Assembly: GCF_000719775.1 (NCBI RefSeq) | Contig: NZ_JOHR01000004.1 | Coordinates: 310,001 to 374,000, forward strand | Source of the DNA: Streptomyces sp. NRRL F-5135 | Lineage (GTDB): Bacteria > Actinomycetota > Actinomycetes > Streptomycetales > Streptomycetaceae | Length of the DNA: 64,000 bases | Direction of reading: 5' to 3' | In this document: positions 52,756 to 60,620 of the stretch, piece after piece | Position numbering within the stretch: the stretch's first letter is position 1 | How the letters are laid out: each line of letters begins with the position of its first letter | Made by a program: the position numbers and the translations under genes | The notes under the pieces: generated by a model | Told to the model about the DNA's origin: nothing | Databases searched by the model: none | Seen by the model: only the letters and a program-made list of their open reading frames with translations

Positions 52756-53721
52756 CTACTTCCGCTCGGGCGGGCTGATGCGCGACTCCTCGACGGCGGA
52801 GTCCTTCGTCCCCCACTTGTCGAGGATCCGGTCGTACGTGCCGTCCTTGATCAGCTCGTTCACCGCCGCCTGGAACGCCTCGAGGAGCGGTGACCCCTTC
52901 TTGAACGCGAAGCCGACATCGAGCCGGTGGTACTCGTTCAGGAACCTGACCCCGGCCGCGGGCTGGGCCGCCTGGTAGCGCAACCCGTTGATGGTCGACA
53001 TGACGACGTCGACCCGGTTCTGCTGGAGGCTGGTCAGCAGCGCCCCGTTGTCGGAGTAGACATTGACCCGGTACGGCTTCTCGCCGGCGTCGGTGCAGAC
53101 CGCCTTGTTGGAGTTGAGAGTCGTCTCGAACGTCGTGCCCGCCCCCACTCCGACGGTCTTGCCGCACAACTGGTCGAGCCGGGTCACCTTGCCGAGGCTC
53201 TTGTCGTCCGCACGGACCGAGAAGCCCTGGCCGTCGTTGATGTAGGTGACGAAGTCGATCGTTTCGCGGCGTTCGTCGGTCACCCCGAAATTGCCGGTCC
53301 CCACGTCGAACTTGCCGCTGCCGAGCGCGGGCAGGATCGCCTCGAAGCTCGCCTCCTGACGCGTCAGCTCGATGCCCAGGACCTTGCCGACGGCGTCCGC
53401 GATGTCGATGTCCTGGCCCGCGGGGCGCTTGTTCGCCGCGCTCGGGTAGTACGCGTTGGGCGGGGAGCCGATGGAGGAGGCGAGCCGCAGCGTACCGCGC
53501 TCACGGACGTCCGCGGGCAGCAGCTCCGCCGCGGCCTCGTTCTTCTTCACCGCGGAGACGACGTCCTGCGAGGGAGTGGTTCCGGCGCCACCGGCCGTGT
53601 CGTCGCCCGCCGCGCCCGTGCCACAGCCCGCCAGCAACGGCAGGAGCAGCACCGCCGCCATGGCGGATCCCGCAGAGGAGACGCGGGAGCGGCGCCCGGG
53701 GGTCGTGATGAGGGTACGCAC
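52756..53721 (-). CDS. Amino-acid ABC transporter substrate-binding lipoprotein
   Basis: The 321-residue family 3 binding protein has a lipoprotein signal (MAAVLLLPLLAGCG). Its fold starts at RGTLRLASSIGSPPNAYYPSAA, with DIDIADAVGKVLGIELTRQEASFEAILPALGSGKFDVGTGNFGVTDERRETIDFVTY and a C-terminal GFAFKKGSPLLEAFQAAVNELIKDGTYDRILDKWG. It delivers an amino-acid-type ligand to the permease encoded at 56246. GTG 53721 fits the signal peptide. It is 4 bp downstream of the GNAT gene. Confidence 0.9.
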   Translation of the reverse strand: MRTLITTPGRRSRVSSAGSAMAAVLLLPLLAGCGTGAAGDDTAGGAGTTPSQDVVSAVKKNEAAAELLPADVRERGTLRLASSIGSPPNAYYPSAANKRPAGQDIDIADAVGKVLGIELTRQEASFEAILPALGSGKFDVGTGNFGVTDERRETIDFVTYINDGQGFSVRADDKSLGKVTRLDQLCGKTVGVGAGTTFETTLNSNKAVCTDAGEKPYRVNVYSDNGALLTSLQQNRVDVVMSTINGLRYQAAQPAAGVRFLNEYHRLDVGFAFKKGSPLLEAFQAAVNELIKDGTYDRILDKWGTKDSAVEESRISPPERK

Positions 53722-53725
53722 GGGG

Positions 53726-54352
53726 TCAGACCTTTCGTTCGACGGCGGTCGTCGTCGGGGCGGGAACGGGAGGTTCGGCGGCGACCGCGACGGGTGCGGG
53801 CGGTGCCGAGGGAGCATGAGGCGAGGAAGCGCGAGCAGAGGAGGGCGAGGAGAGCGGGAGGAGTGGGGGGAGTCGTTTCTCGAACGGGAGCGGGCCGATC
53901 GTCTCCGGGTCGGCGGCCGTGTCGAACAGCGGTGTGTATCCGGTGCTCAGATACAGTCCGCGGGCTTCCGGCTGGCGGGGCCCGGTGGTGAGGTACACGC
54001 GGTGGTAGCCCCGCTCGACGGCGACGCGCTCCAGCTCCAGGACGACCCGCCGGGCCAGCCCGCGTCTCCGGTGCGCCGAGTGCGTCCAGATCCGCTTCAA
54101 CTCGGCGGTGGTGGCGTCGTACCGCCGGAACGCTCCGCCCGCGACCGGCTCGCCGCCCTCCAGCAACAGCAGCAGCGCACCGTGCGGCGGTTCGAACTCC
54201 TCGGTCGGGTAATGGGTCAGCTCGTAGTGCGCGTCCTTGCCGTACCGGGTGGAGTACTCGTGCCCCAGCTCGCGAAGCATCGGCTTCACCAGCGGATCGG
54301 TGATGGAGGTCGCCAGCCAGGTCGGCCCGCCGGGTTCGGCGACGGATGTCAT
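53726..54352 (-). CDS. GNAT N-acetyltransferase of the sulfur-salvage locus
   Basis: The 208-residue protein has a GNAT domain (about 60-140) with the acetyl-CoA loop HSAHRRRGLARRVVLELE and GYHRVYLTTGPRQPEARGLYLSTGYTP. A Pro/Ala/Ser-rich tail of about 50 residues follows. In Bacillus subtilis an acetyltransferase (YtmI/SnaA type) acts with LLM monooxygenases and cystine-type ABC transporters to salvage S-alkyl-cysteines; the same mix here suggests that role. ATG 54352 overlaps the LLM stop by 4 bp (54349-54352). Confidence 0.83.
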   Translation of the reverse strand: MTSVAEPGGPTWLATSITDPLVKPMLRELGHEYSTRYGKDAHYELTHYPTEEFEPPHGALLLLLEGGEPVAGGAFRRYDATTAELKRIWTHSAHRRRGLARRVVLELERVAVERGYHRVYLTTGPRQPEARGLYLSTGYTPLFDTAADPETIGPLPFEKRLPPLLPLSSPSSARASSPHAPSAPPAPVAVAAEPPVPAPTTTAVERKV

Positions 54353-55485
54353 CGGCCGGCCTCACTCGGTGTCCGCGCGCCGAGGGCCGAGCGCTCGGCG
54401 TCCCGCTTGGCGACCTCGTCGCGCACCAGCGGGATGACGTACCGGCCGAAGTCGACGGCGTCGCCCAACAGGTCGTATCCGCGGGCGGAGATGATGTCGA
54501 CACCGAGGTCGTAGTAGTCCAGCAGTGCTCGGGCGACCGTCTCGGGCGTGCCCACCAGAGCGTTGGAGTTGCCCGCGCCACCGGTGGCGGCGGCGGTCGG
54601 GGTCCACAGCGCCCGGTCGAAGCGCTCGCCGGACCGCGCGATCGACAGCAGCCGTCGCGACCCGGTGTTCTCCGGCTCGCCCTCGCGGTGATGACGTACG
54701 ACGGTCGCCTCGCCCTGTGCCCTGCGGGCCTTGATCGCGTCGACCGTCCGGTACGCCTTCTCCCAGGCGAGTTCCTCCGTGGGCGCGATGATCGGACGGA
54801 AGGCCACCTGGATACGGGGCGGCGTCGTACGGCCCGCCGCCCGCGCGGCCGCCTTCACCGCCTCGATCTGCTCCGCCGTCCGCTCCAGCGGCTCGCCCCA
54901 CAGGCAGTAGATGTCGGCCACGGCGCCCCCGGCCGCGTAGGCCGCGGGCGAGGAACCGCCGAACGAGACATCGGGCCGGGGCTGCCGGACCGGGAAGACA
55001 TCACTCACGAAGTCGTGGAACCGGTAGTGCTCGCCCTCGTGGTCGAACGGCTCGTGCGAGGTCCAGATCCGCTTGACGATCTCGATGTACTCACGGGTCC
55101 TGGCATACCGCTCGTCCTTGGTGAGCGTGTCCCCCTCGCGCCGTTGCTCATGGTCGTTGCCGCCGGTGATGAAGTGCACCGTGAGCCGGCCGTCGCTGAT
55201 CCGGTCCAGCGTGGCGAAGGTCTTGGCCGCGAAGGTGGGGTACGACACGTTCGGCCGGTGGGCCAGCAGGATCCCCAGCCTGTCGAGCCGGGAAGCGATG
55301 TACGCGGCGGCCGGCGCGGGATCGGGCGAGCCGGAACCGTACGCGAACAGCACCCGGTCCCAGCCGTGGTCCTCGTGGGCGCGGGCGAGCCGCAGCGTGT
55401 ACTCCTTGTCGAACGAGGCGCCGGAGCGCGGATGCGTCTCCGACCCGTCGTGGGTGGCGGCGATGCCGAGGAACTCCACAGGCAT
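54349..55485 (-). CDS. LLM-class monooxygenase (SsuD/alkanesulfonate-type)
   Basis: The 378-residue luciferase-like flavin enzyme starts MPVEFLGIAATHDGSETHPRSG, followed by the SsuD-type blocks RLDRLGILLAHRPNVSYPTFAAKTFATLDRISDGRLTVHFITGGNDHEQRREGD and FDHEGEHYRFHDFVSDVFPVRQPRPDVSFGGSSPAAY. With reduced FMN and oxygen such enzymes break C-S bonds to release sulfite or a thiol. It is the first structural gene of the minus-strand operon and follows a long leader (see 55919). ATG 55485 has GAAAGG upstream. Confidence 0.9.
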   Translation of the reverse strand: MPVEFLGIAATHDGSETHPRSGASFDKEYTLRLARAHEDHGWDRVLFAYGSGSPDPAPAAAYIASRLDRLGILLAHRPNVSYPTFAAKTFATLDRISDGRLTVHFITGGNDHEQRREGDTLTKDERYARTREYIEIVKRIWTSHEPFDHEGEHYRFHDFVSDVFPVRQPRPDVSFGGSSPAAYAAGGAVADIYCLWGEPLERTAEQIEAVKAAARAAGRTTPPRIQVAFRPIIAPTEELAWEKAYRTVDAIKARRAQGEATVVRHHREGEPENTGSRRLLSIARSGERFDRALWTPTAAATGGAGNSNALVGTPETVARALLDYYDLGVDIISARGYDLLGDAVDFGRYVIPLVRDEVAKRDAERSALGARTPSEAGR

Positions 55486-55560
55486 GACGGACCTTTCGCG
55501 CAGGAGCGAGCGAGCGGGGCGGGTGATGTGCCGTGCGCGGACAGGTGTGCCGAAGAACAA

Positions 55561-55624
55561 CAGCGCACGGACAGGGCAGCGCACGGGCAGGGCAGCGCAC
55601 GGGCAGGACAGCGCACGGGCAGGA
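55561..55624. repeat. Four 16-bp tandem repeats in the sulfur-operon leader
   Basis: Units CAGCGCACGG(A/G)CAGG(G/A) at 55561-55576, 55577-55592, 55593-55608 and 55609-55624 differ at two positions only. They lie 76-139 bp upstream of the LLM start on the transcribed side, so may fold in the leader RNA. Confidence 0.92.
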
Positions 55625-55918
55625 CAGCGCGAGAGCGTGAGGTGCCGCTGGTATGACGGTGATGACGGAGCGGGGTCGACGGACGCGCACAACGGCGGAT
55701 GCCGATGTGCTGACGGGCTGTCAGGTGAACATCGGCGAACGCCGTCCCCGATCAGGCGGAGCCCGGCAGGGAACCGCGGGACGGAGAACGCCGTCGAGTC
55801 GCGTCGTACGTCGTCGGAAGGGAGAAGGACGGCAGCGCGCGCCCGGTGAAACGGGGTACTCGGCCCGCGACGGGGTCACCGAGGGAGGGAAGGGCCGGTC
55901 AGGCGGCCCGCTGCCGAG

Positions 55919-55996
55919 TCAGGCGCAACAAGAGGAGGACCACACGCGACCGAAGTCGATGTGGCCGCGGGTGACCAAGGGCAGCTGCTTTCGCAT
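55919..55996 (-). CDS. Leader peptide (25 residues), putative cysteine-attenuation sensor
   Basis: A 25-codon ORF starts at ATG 55996 and stops at 55919. The peptide has the form MRKQLPLVTRGHID, then FGRVWSS and SCCA, with two adjacent Cys codons (TGT TGC) followed by Ala and the stop. Actinobacterial leader peptides with an LVSRRHIDLGR-like core and a Cys-rich ending are known upstream of sulfur-metabolism genes, where ribosome stalling at Cys codons reports cysteine shortage. The nearest downstream gene on this strand is the LLM monooxygenase, whose start is 434 bp from the peptide stop. No ribosome site is clear. The name by core motif is confident; its regulatory effect is inferred. Confidence 0.8.
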   Translation of the reverse strand: MRKQLPLVTRGHIDFGRVWSSSCCA

Positions 55997-56245
55997 GGAG
56001 CCAATTGAGCACGGGACGCCACGGGAAGTCAACAGGCGGTCATTCCGTGGGCGCCGTGGCGGCGTCGTCCCGTGCCGGTCCGTGCCTTGACAGGTACGCG
56101 GCTCCCACCCGTACGATCGCGGTGCGTGTGGCCGGGCACCGGTGTGAACGCCCGGCCGCGCCGACCGTGTTGAGGGACGCGGTACGCGTGATGACGTCCG
56201 ACGTACGCCGACCACCGCCACCACCGCACTCCTGCCGGAGCCCTC

Positions 56246-57304
56246 ATGTCTGTGCCCCCTGACGTCGCGCATTCGCCGGACCACGCGTCCGGCGAAGCGG
56301 CCGCGCCCGCGTCGGATTCCGCGCCCCTGTCGAAGCACACGCCCCTGTCGAAGCCGGAGCCGTCCGCGCCTCGCGTTTCCGACCAGAGCCCCCGCATCGT
56401 CCCGCGCCGGCACCCCGGCCGGTGGTTCGCCGCGGCCGTGGCCCTGCTGGCTCTCGCCATGGTCGTCAACTCGGTGGTCCGCAACGAGCGGTTCCAATGG
56501 GGCGTGGTGATCAGGTACTTCACCACCCCCGCGGTCCTGGACGGCCTGTTGCTCACCCTCTGGCTGACCGCCGGAGTGATGGTGCTCGGCTTCCTCATCG
56601 GTACGGTCGTCGCCGTCATGCGGCTGTCCGCCAACCCCGTACTGCGCGCGATCAGCTGGGGGTACGTGTGGATCTTCCGTTCCACGCCGCTGCTGGTCCA
56701 GCTGTTGTTCTGGTTCAACATCGGCGCCCTGTACCCCACCCTGGGCATCGGTGTCCCCTTCGGCCCCGAATTCGTCACGGTCAAGACCGTGAATCTCTTC
56801 GGCGCCGGACTCACCGCCCTCATCGGCCTCACCTTGCACGAGGCGGCGTACGCGGCGGAAGTGGTGCGGGGCGGCATCCTCTCCGTCGACTCCGGCCAGA
56901 CGGAGGCCGCCGCGGCGCTGGGCCTGAGCAGGACGCGTGTGCTGCGGCGTATCGTCGTGCCGCAGGCGATGCGCTCCATCGTGCCCACCGCGGGCAACAT
57001 GCTCATCGGCACGCTCAAGGGGACCAGCATCGTCAGCGTCCTCGCCGTCCAGGACCTGCTGTTCTCGGTGCAGCTGATCTACAACCGTACGTACCAGGTC
57101 ATCCCGCTGCTGATGGTGGCGACCATCTGGTACGTCGTGGTCACCACCGTCCTGTCGGCGGGCCAGTTCTACGTCGAGCGTCACTACGCCCGGGGCGCCG
57201 CCCGCGAGCTGCCGCCCACCCCGCTCCAGCGGCTGCGGCGCCGGGCCGTGGCCCTGGGAGGTCGGCTCCGGGCCGCGAGTGCCCCCGGCGCGAAACCTCT
57301 CTGA
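56246..57304 (+). CDS. Amino-acid ABC transporter permease (split from its operon)
   Basis: The 352-residue membrane protein has a disordered Ser/Pro/Ala N-terminus (about 1-55), then a binding-protein-dependent permease domain with five to six helices. The HisM/GlnP signature AAYAAEVVRGGILSVDSGQTEAAAALGLSRTRVLRRIVVPQAMRSIVPTAGNMLIGTLKGTSI includes the EAA loop that docks the ATPase. It is transcribed away from the LLM-GNAT-binding protein-ATPase operon across a 760-bp shared control region. It is the only permease gene here, so it probably forms a homodimer. Confidence 0.9.
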   Translation: MSVPPDVAHSPDHASGEAAAPASDSAPLSKHTPLSKPEPSAPRVSDQSPRIVPRRHPGRWFAAAVALLALAMVVNSVVRNERFQWGVVIRYFTTPAVLDGLLLTLWLTAGVMVLGFLIGTVVAVMRLSANPVLRAISWGYVWIFRSTPLLVQLLFWFNIGALYPTLGIGVPFGPEFVTVKTVNLFGAGLTALIGLTLHEAAYAAEVVRGGILSVDSGQTEAAAALGLSRTRVLRRIVVPQAMRSIVPTAGNMLIGTLKGTSIVSVLAVQDLLFSVQLIYNRTYQVIPLLMVATIWYVVVTTVLSAGQFYVERHYARGAARELPPTPLQRLRRRAVALGGRLRAASAPGAKPL

Positions 57305-57337
57305 GGCGCGAACCTCTACGAGGCGGCTTCGAGGGGG

Positions 57338-57381
57338 CTGTCCCGTGCCTGTCCCCTGCCTGTCCCGTGCCTGTCCCGTGA
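57338..57381. repeat. Four 11-bp tandem repeats after the permease gene
   Basis: CTGTCCCGTGC-type units at 57338-57348, 57349-57359 (one change), 57360-57370 and 57371-57381 (last base changed). They start 34 bp after the permease stop. Confidence 0.9.
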
Positions 57382-57582
57382 CGCCGGCACGTCCGTCACC
57401 GTCCCGACGCGCCCCCATGCCCGAAATCGGGAAGAATTCTCAAGGACCGGCCCTCCCTGTCCGGGGACGACCGTCCGGGTGTGAAGAACGGCCCTCCGGG
57501 CAGGCGGGAGCCACACCGCGCTGCACCGACGACGCAGTGCCGAGGCAGTACGGGAAGGCACTACGGAGAGGACGTGAATCAC

Positions 57583-58116
57583 ATGCGAGTGGCATTTCTC
57601 GTGGCCCCCGAGGGCGTGGAGCAGGTCGAGCTGACCGAGCCGTGGAAGGCCGTGCGCGACTCGGGCGGGGACCCCACCCTGGTGTCCACCGCGCCGGGGG
57701 AGATCCAGGCGTTCGACCACCTCGACAAGGCGGACACCTTCCCCGTCGACCGTACGGTGTCCGAGACCGGCGCCGCCGACTACGACGGGCTGGTCCTGCC
57801 CGGCGGCGTCGCCAACCCGGACGCGCTGCGCATGGACCCCGCGGCCGTGTCCTTCGTCAAGGGCTTCTTCGACGCCGGCAAGCCGGTGGCGGCGATCTGC
57901 CATGCGCCATGGACGCTGATCGAGGCCGACGTGGTGCGCGGCAGGACGCTCACCTCCTGGCCGTCGCTGCGGACCGATCTCCGCAACGCGGGTGCCACCT
58001 GGGTCGACGAGCAGGTCAAGGTCTGTACCGCCACCCCCAGCACCCTGATCACCAGCCGGAAGCCGGGCGACCTGAACGCTTTCTGCACCGCGTTCCTCAA
58101 GGAGTTCGCCTCCTGA
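57583..58116 (+). CDS. DJ-1/PfpI-family protein (type 1 glutamine amidotransferase fold)
   Basis: The 177-residue protein matches the PfpI/YhbO subgroup: VAFLVAPEGVEQVELTEPWKAV, YDGLVLPGGVANPD, and the nucleophile elbow AAICHAPWTLIEADVV with its conserved Cys, followed by LTSWPSLRTDLRNAGATW. Members act as protein or nucleotide deglycases or stress chaperones (function still debated). ATG 57583 and GTG 57574 are both possible; GGAGAGGAC lies just upstream. It is convergent with the VOC gene, with a hairpin between. Confidence 0.9.
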   Translation: MRVAFLVAPEGVEQVELTEPWKAVRDSGGDPTLVSTAPGEIQAFDHLDKADTFPVDRTVSETGAADYDGLVLPGGVANPDALRMDPAAVSFVKGFFDAGKPVAAICHAPWTLIEADVVRGRTLTSWPSLRTDLRNAGATWVDEQVKVCTATPSTLITSRKPGDLNAFCTAFLKEFAS

Positions 58117-58149
58117 CGCCGTGAGAACCCGGTACCTGTTCGTGTACCT

Positions 58150-58187
58150 GGCCCCGGGACCCGGGCACCGCCCCCGGTCCCCGGGCC
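58150..58187. terminator. GC-rich hairpin between convergent genes
   Basis: Imperfect stem of about 14 pairs (58150-58165 with 58173-58187, two single-base bulges), placed between the stops at 58116 and 58209. Confidence 0.5.
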
Positions 58188-58208
58188 GGCTCCGGTACCG
58201 CGGGCAGG

Positions 58209-58589
58209 TCAGGGCAGGACGGCCAGTGTGAACGAGTGCCCGGCCGGATCCGAGTAGGTCCGTGTGTCCCGCGGTCCGCCGTTGTGTTTGGTGTCCAACG
58301 GCCGGGCGCCGAGGCCGATCGCCTCGCGCTCCGCCTCGTCGATCTCCTCCCGGGACACCATGATCCGCAGATGTGCCTGCTGGGAGCTCTCGGGGCGGGG
58401 CCAGCTCGCCGGTGCGTAGCCGTGGTCCCGGCGGATCGCGAGATGGACCCCGGCATGGCCGACGATCTCCACGAAGTCCGGATCCACACCGATCCGGGTG
58501 CCGGCCCCGAGGAAGGCCGAGTAGAACTCCGCCAGTTCAGCGGGTTCGGCGCAGTCAAGAACGAGAACACTGGTCTTCGCGACGGTCAT
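58209..58589 (-). CDS. VOC-superfamily (glyoxalase/bleomycin-resistance fold) protein
   Basis: The 126-residue protein has two paired beta-alpha-beta-beta-beta units: VLVLDCAEPAELAEFYSAFLGA, DFVEIVGHAGVHLAIRRDHG, QQAHLRIMVSREEIDEAEREAIGLGA and TYSDPAGHSFTLAVLP. The usual metal-site His and Glu are not all clear, so catalysis is uncertain; it might bind a small ligand. ATG 58589 gives the expected domain size. It is divergent from the small acidic gene. Confidence 0.87.
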   Translation of the reverse strand: MTVAKTSVLVLDCAEPAELAEFYSAFLGAGTRIGVDPDFVEIVGHAGVHLAIRRDHGYAPASWPRPESSQQAHLRIMVSREEIDEAEREAIGLGARPLDTKHNGGPRDTRTYSDPAGHSFTLAVLP

Positions 58590-58836
58590 GCCGCTGCGCC
58601 TACCCCCGGTCATCGCCCGTACGCGCGAGGTCGCCCCGCACCAGTGGCGTCGCAGCGCACGTGACGTGCGTACCGTACGCGGCGCGCGCGGGGCGCGAAC
58701 GGCGTGCTCGCGTAGAAGCGCGTACGAAGAGGGCGGCCGGGTAGCAGCCGGGTGATGCCCCGGTGGCGCGTCGACGCCGTCGACGGAGGAGACGGGCGGC
58801 GCCGGACCGGACCGCAGGACGACGTACGGAGAGACC

Positions 58837-59094
58837 ATGAGCGACGCACACGGTGAAAACCCGGAGGAGCGGGACACCGCCGTCCCCCGGGATCCGCCCG
58901 ATCAGCAGGCCACCGCCGGTCCCGACCCGCTGGACATCGAATCCCCGGGGGAGCGGGAGGAGCAGCGGGGCGACGACACGGCCGAGGAAGAGCTCCCCGA
59001 CGCGGACGAGTCGGGGGCGGGCCCCCGGGGCCGCCCGCGGACGGGCCAGGCACATCCGGAGCAGCAGCCGGTACCGGACGAGTCACCGGGGTGA
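58837..59094 (+). CDS. Small acidic, disordered protein
   Basis: The 85-residue protein is strongly acidic (many Glu/Asp) with Pro and Gln, no hydrophobic core and no motif. It starts MSDAHGENPEERDTAV and is probably unstructured. ATG 58837 has GGAGAGACC just upstream, which supports real translation. Similar tiny acidic proteins are frequent in Streptomyces without known function. Confidence 0.6.
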   Translation: MSDAHGENPEERDTAVPRDPPDQQATAGPDPLDIESPGEREEQRGDDTAEEELPDADESGAGPRGRPRTGQAHPEQQPVPDESPG

Positions 59095-59144
59095 GCGGGA
59101 GCGGGTGCGCCTCCGCGCGCCCCTGGCGAAGACCCTGGTGCCGC

Positions 59145-59172
59145 GACCGCCGACCGCCGACCGCCGACCGCC
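59145..59172. repeat. Four perfect 7-bp GACCGCC units
   Basis: GACCGCC repeated without change at 59145-59151, 59152-59158, 59159-59165 and 59166-59172, in the 206-bp gap between two small genes. Confidence 0.9.
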
Positions 59173-59300
59173 GCGGGACCGTGCGCCGGTCGCGGGGGAG
59201 CAACTCCGGTCGCGCACTTCGGGCGCCGGGGAGAGCCTGGAAGCGGGCCCTCCGGCCGTACAGAGCCGACAGCAGAACCCTCCGGAGAGGAAGGAACCAC

Positions 59301-59669
59301 GTGAACAGTGCGGACCAGACCGCGACCGAGGTCGTCGTGGCACTCAGCGGCGGGGCGACGGAAGACGCGCGCGCGGTGTTCGGTGTGCTCGGCTCCGCCT
59401 TCGCCTCCGACCGCGCGGCCGACGACGTCCCCCAGGAGTTGCCGGGGGAACGCCCCACCGTGTGGACCGCCACGTTCGACGTGGCCGACCTGCGGTCGCG
59501 GCCGGGCCCGGTCCGGCTCACGGCGCCGGTGACGGCCGACGTGCAGGGCGGCTACCGGGCGGTGGACAGTCTGCGCGAGGCGCTGTCCACCGCCTTCACC
59601 GTCCGTGTCGTCGGTACGGCCTCCGGCGACCAGGAGGAGGAGGTCCAGCTGCGGTTGGAGAACCGCTGA
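59301..59669 (+). CDS. Hypothetical protein of 122 residues
   Basis: The soluble protein has alternating helix/strand segments (TEVVVALSGGATEDARAVFGVLGSAFASD, TVWTATFDVADLR, LRLTAPVTADVQGGYRAVDSLREALSTAFTV). No named domain is recognised. GTG 59301 has AAGGA 5 bp upstream. It follows the acidic-protein gene on the same strand and lies before the HATPase gene, in a run of small co-oriented genes. Confidence 0.65.
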   Translation: MNSADQTATEVVVALSGGATEDARAVFGVLGSAFASDRAADDVPQELPGERPTVWTATFDVADLRSRPGPVRLTAPVTADVQGGYRAVDSLREALSTAFTVRVVGTASGDQEEEVQLRLENR

Positions 59670-59809
59670 GCCGTTCGTGTTGCGCGCGCCGCGCGGCCGG
59701 GTCACGCTATGGGTGACCCAGAAGTGGATTCAGCTCACGCTTCGTGCTCGGGGGTCGTTGGCACAACGTGGTGAAGCAAGTGGGCCTCCGTGTGTGAGGA
59801 GCCTGGACC

Positions 59810-60409
59810 ATGACGATTCCACTCGACCGGCACCACGTGGTGGAATTGCCCGCCTCTGAGGAGCGCGTCCCGCGAATACGGCGCGTCGTGTCCGCACACC
59901 TGCGTCAGTGGCGGCTCGATCTCCATGTCGCGCCCGTGTGCAGAGGCATCGAGGAAGTGCTGACACACGTCCGTCTGCACGTCGGCGAGGGCGACCGGTG
60001 TGTGCTCGAACTGCGGTGGGCGGGCCGCCATCTCACCGTCTCCGTGGAGGACAACGGCCCCCGGATGCCCCGGCTGTTGACGGCCGACGGCGGCCTCGGC
60101 CGGCTCGCTGCCCTCAGCGACAGCTGGGGGACCTGCGCCACGGCCGACGGCAAGGTCATCTGGTTCACCAGGAGCGTCTTCGCGCCGCAGGACGTTCCGC
60201 GGGTGTCGAAGACGCCGCTCACCGGGCTCGACGCAGCACAACGCGGCCCGGCACCCACACCCGCCCCCGTGCCCGCCCTCGTACCACCGGTGCCCACCGA
60301 ACCGCCGACGCGGGCCGTCCCGCGCCGGGTTCCGGCCCTCTTCACACCGGCGCCCGTGTGTGACCGTCCCTTCGCGGGCACGTGCGACGTCCCTCGGGAC
60401 CGTGGGTAA
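59810..60409 (+). CDS. HATPase-fold regulatory protein (anti-sigma kinase-like) with altered N-box
   Basis: The 199-residue protein has an RsbW/SpoIIAB-type HATPase domain (about 15-130): PRIRRVVSAHLRQWRLDL, CRGIEEVLTHVRLHVGEGD, LTVSVEDNGPRMP and GGLGRLAALSDSWG. In the N-box the usual Mg-binding Asn is replaced by His (EEVLTHV rather than ELVTNV), which might weaken ATP use. A Pro-rich tail of about 60 residues follows. Such proteins bind sigma factors or phosphorylate anti-anti-sigma factors; the partner is unknown. Confidence 0.82.
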   Translation: MTIPLDRHHVVELPASEERVPRIRRVVSAHLRQWRLDLHVAPVCRGIEEVLTHVRLHVGEGDRCVLELRWAGRHLTVSVEDNGPRMPRLLTADGGLGRLAALSDSWGTCATADGKVIWFTRSVFAPQDVPRVSKTPLTGLDAAQRGPAPTPAPVPALVPPVPTEPPTRAVPRRVPALFTPAPVCDRPFAGTCDVPRDRG

Positions 60410-60467
60410 CGCGGAGCCCCGACCGACCGCGCCGCGCACGGAAGCCGTGCCGGCCGTCGAAACAGCG

Positions 60468-60539
60468 GCATACAGAGCGCACGCGGCACACAGAGCGCGC
60501 GCGGCATACAGAGCGCACGCGGCACACAGGGCGCGCGCG
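60468..60539. repeat. Four 18-bp tandem repeats (two alternating versions)
   Basis: Units at 60468-60485, 60486-60503, 60504-60521 and 60522-60539 form a 36-bp dimer present twice: GCATACAGAGCGCACGCG then GCACACAG(A/G)GCGCGCGCG. They lie between the HATPase gene and the convergent DUF5709 gene. Confidence 0.92.
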
Positions 60540-60620
60540 TCACATACCGAGGCGCCGCGCGCCGACACGACGGACCTTCTCCGTCCCCGGCGCACGGCGT
60601 CCCCTGTGTCCGGCGGCGCC

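Noticed and set aside
56029..57030. Minus-strand frame opposite the permease
   Set aside because: Shadow of the permease gene; only the last 25 codons of the related frame (55919-55996) look real, as the leader peptide.
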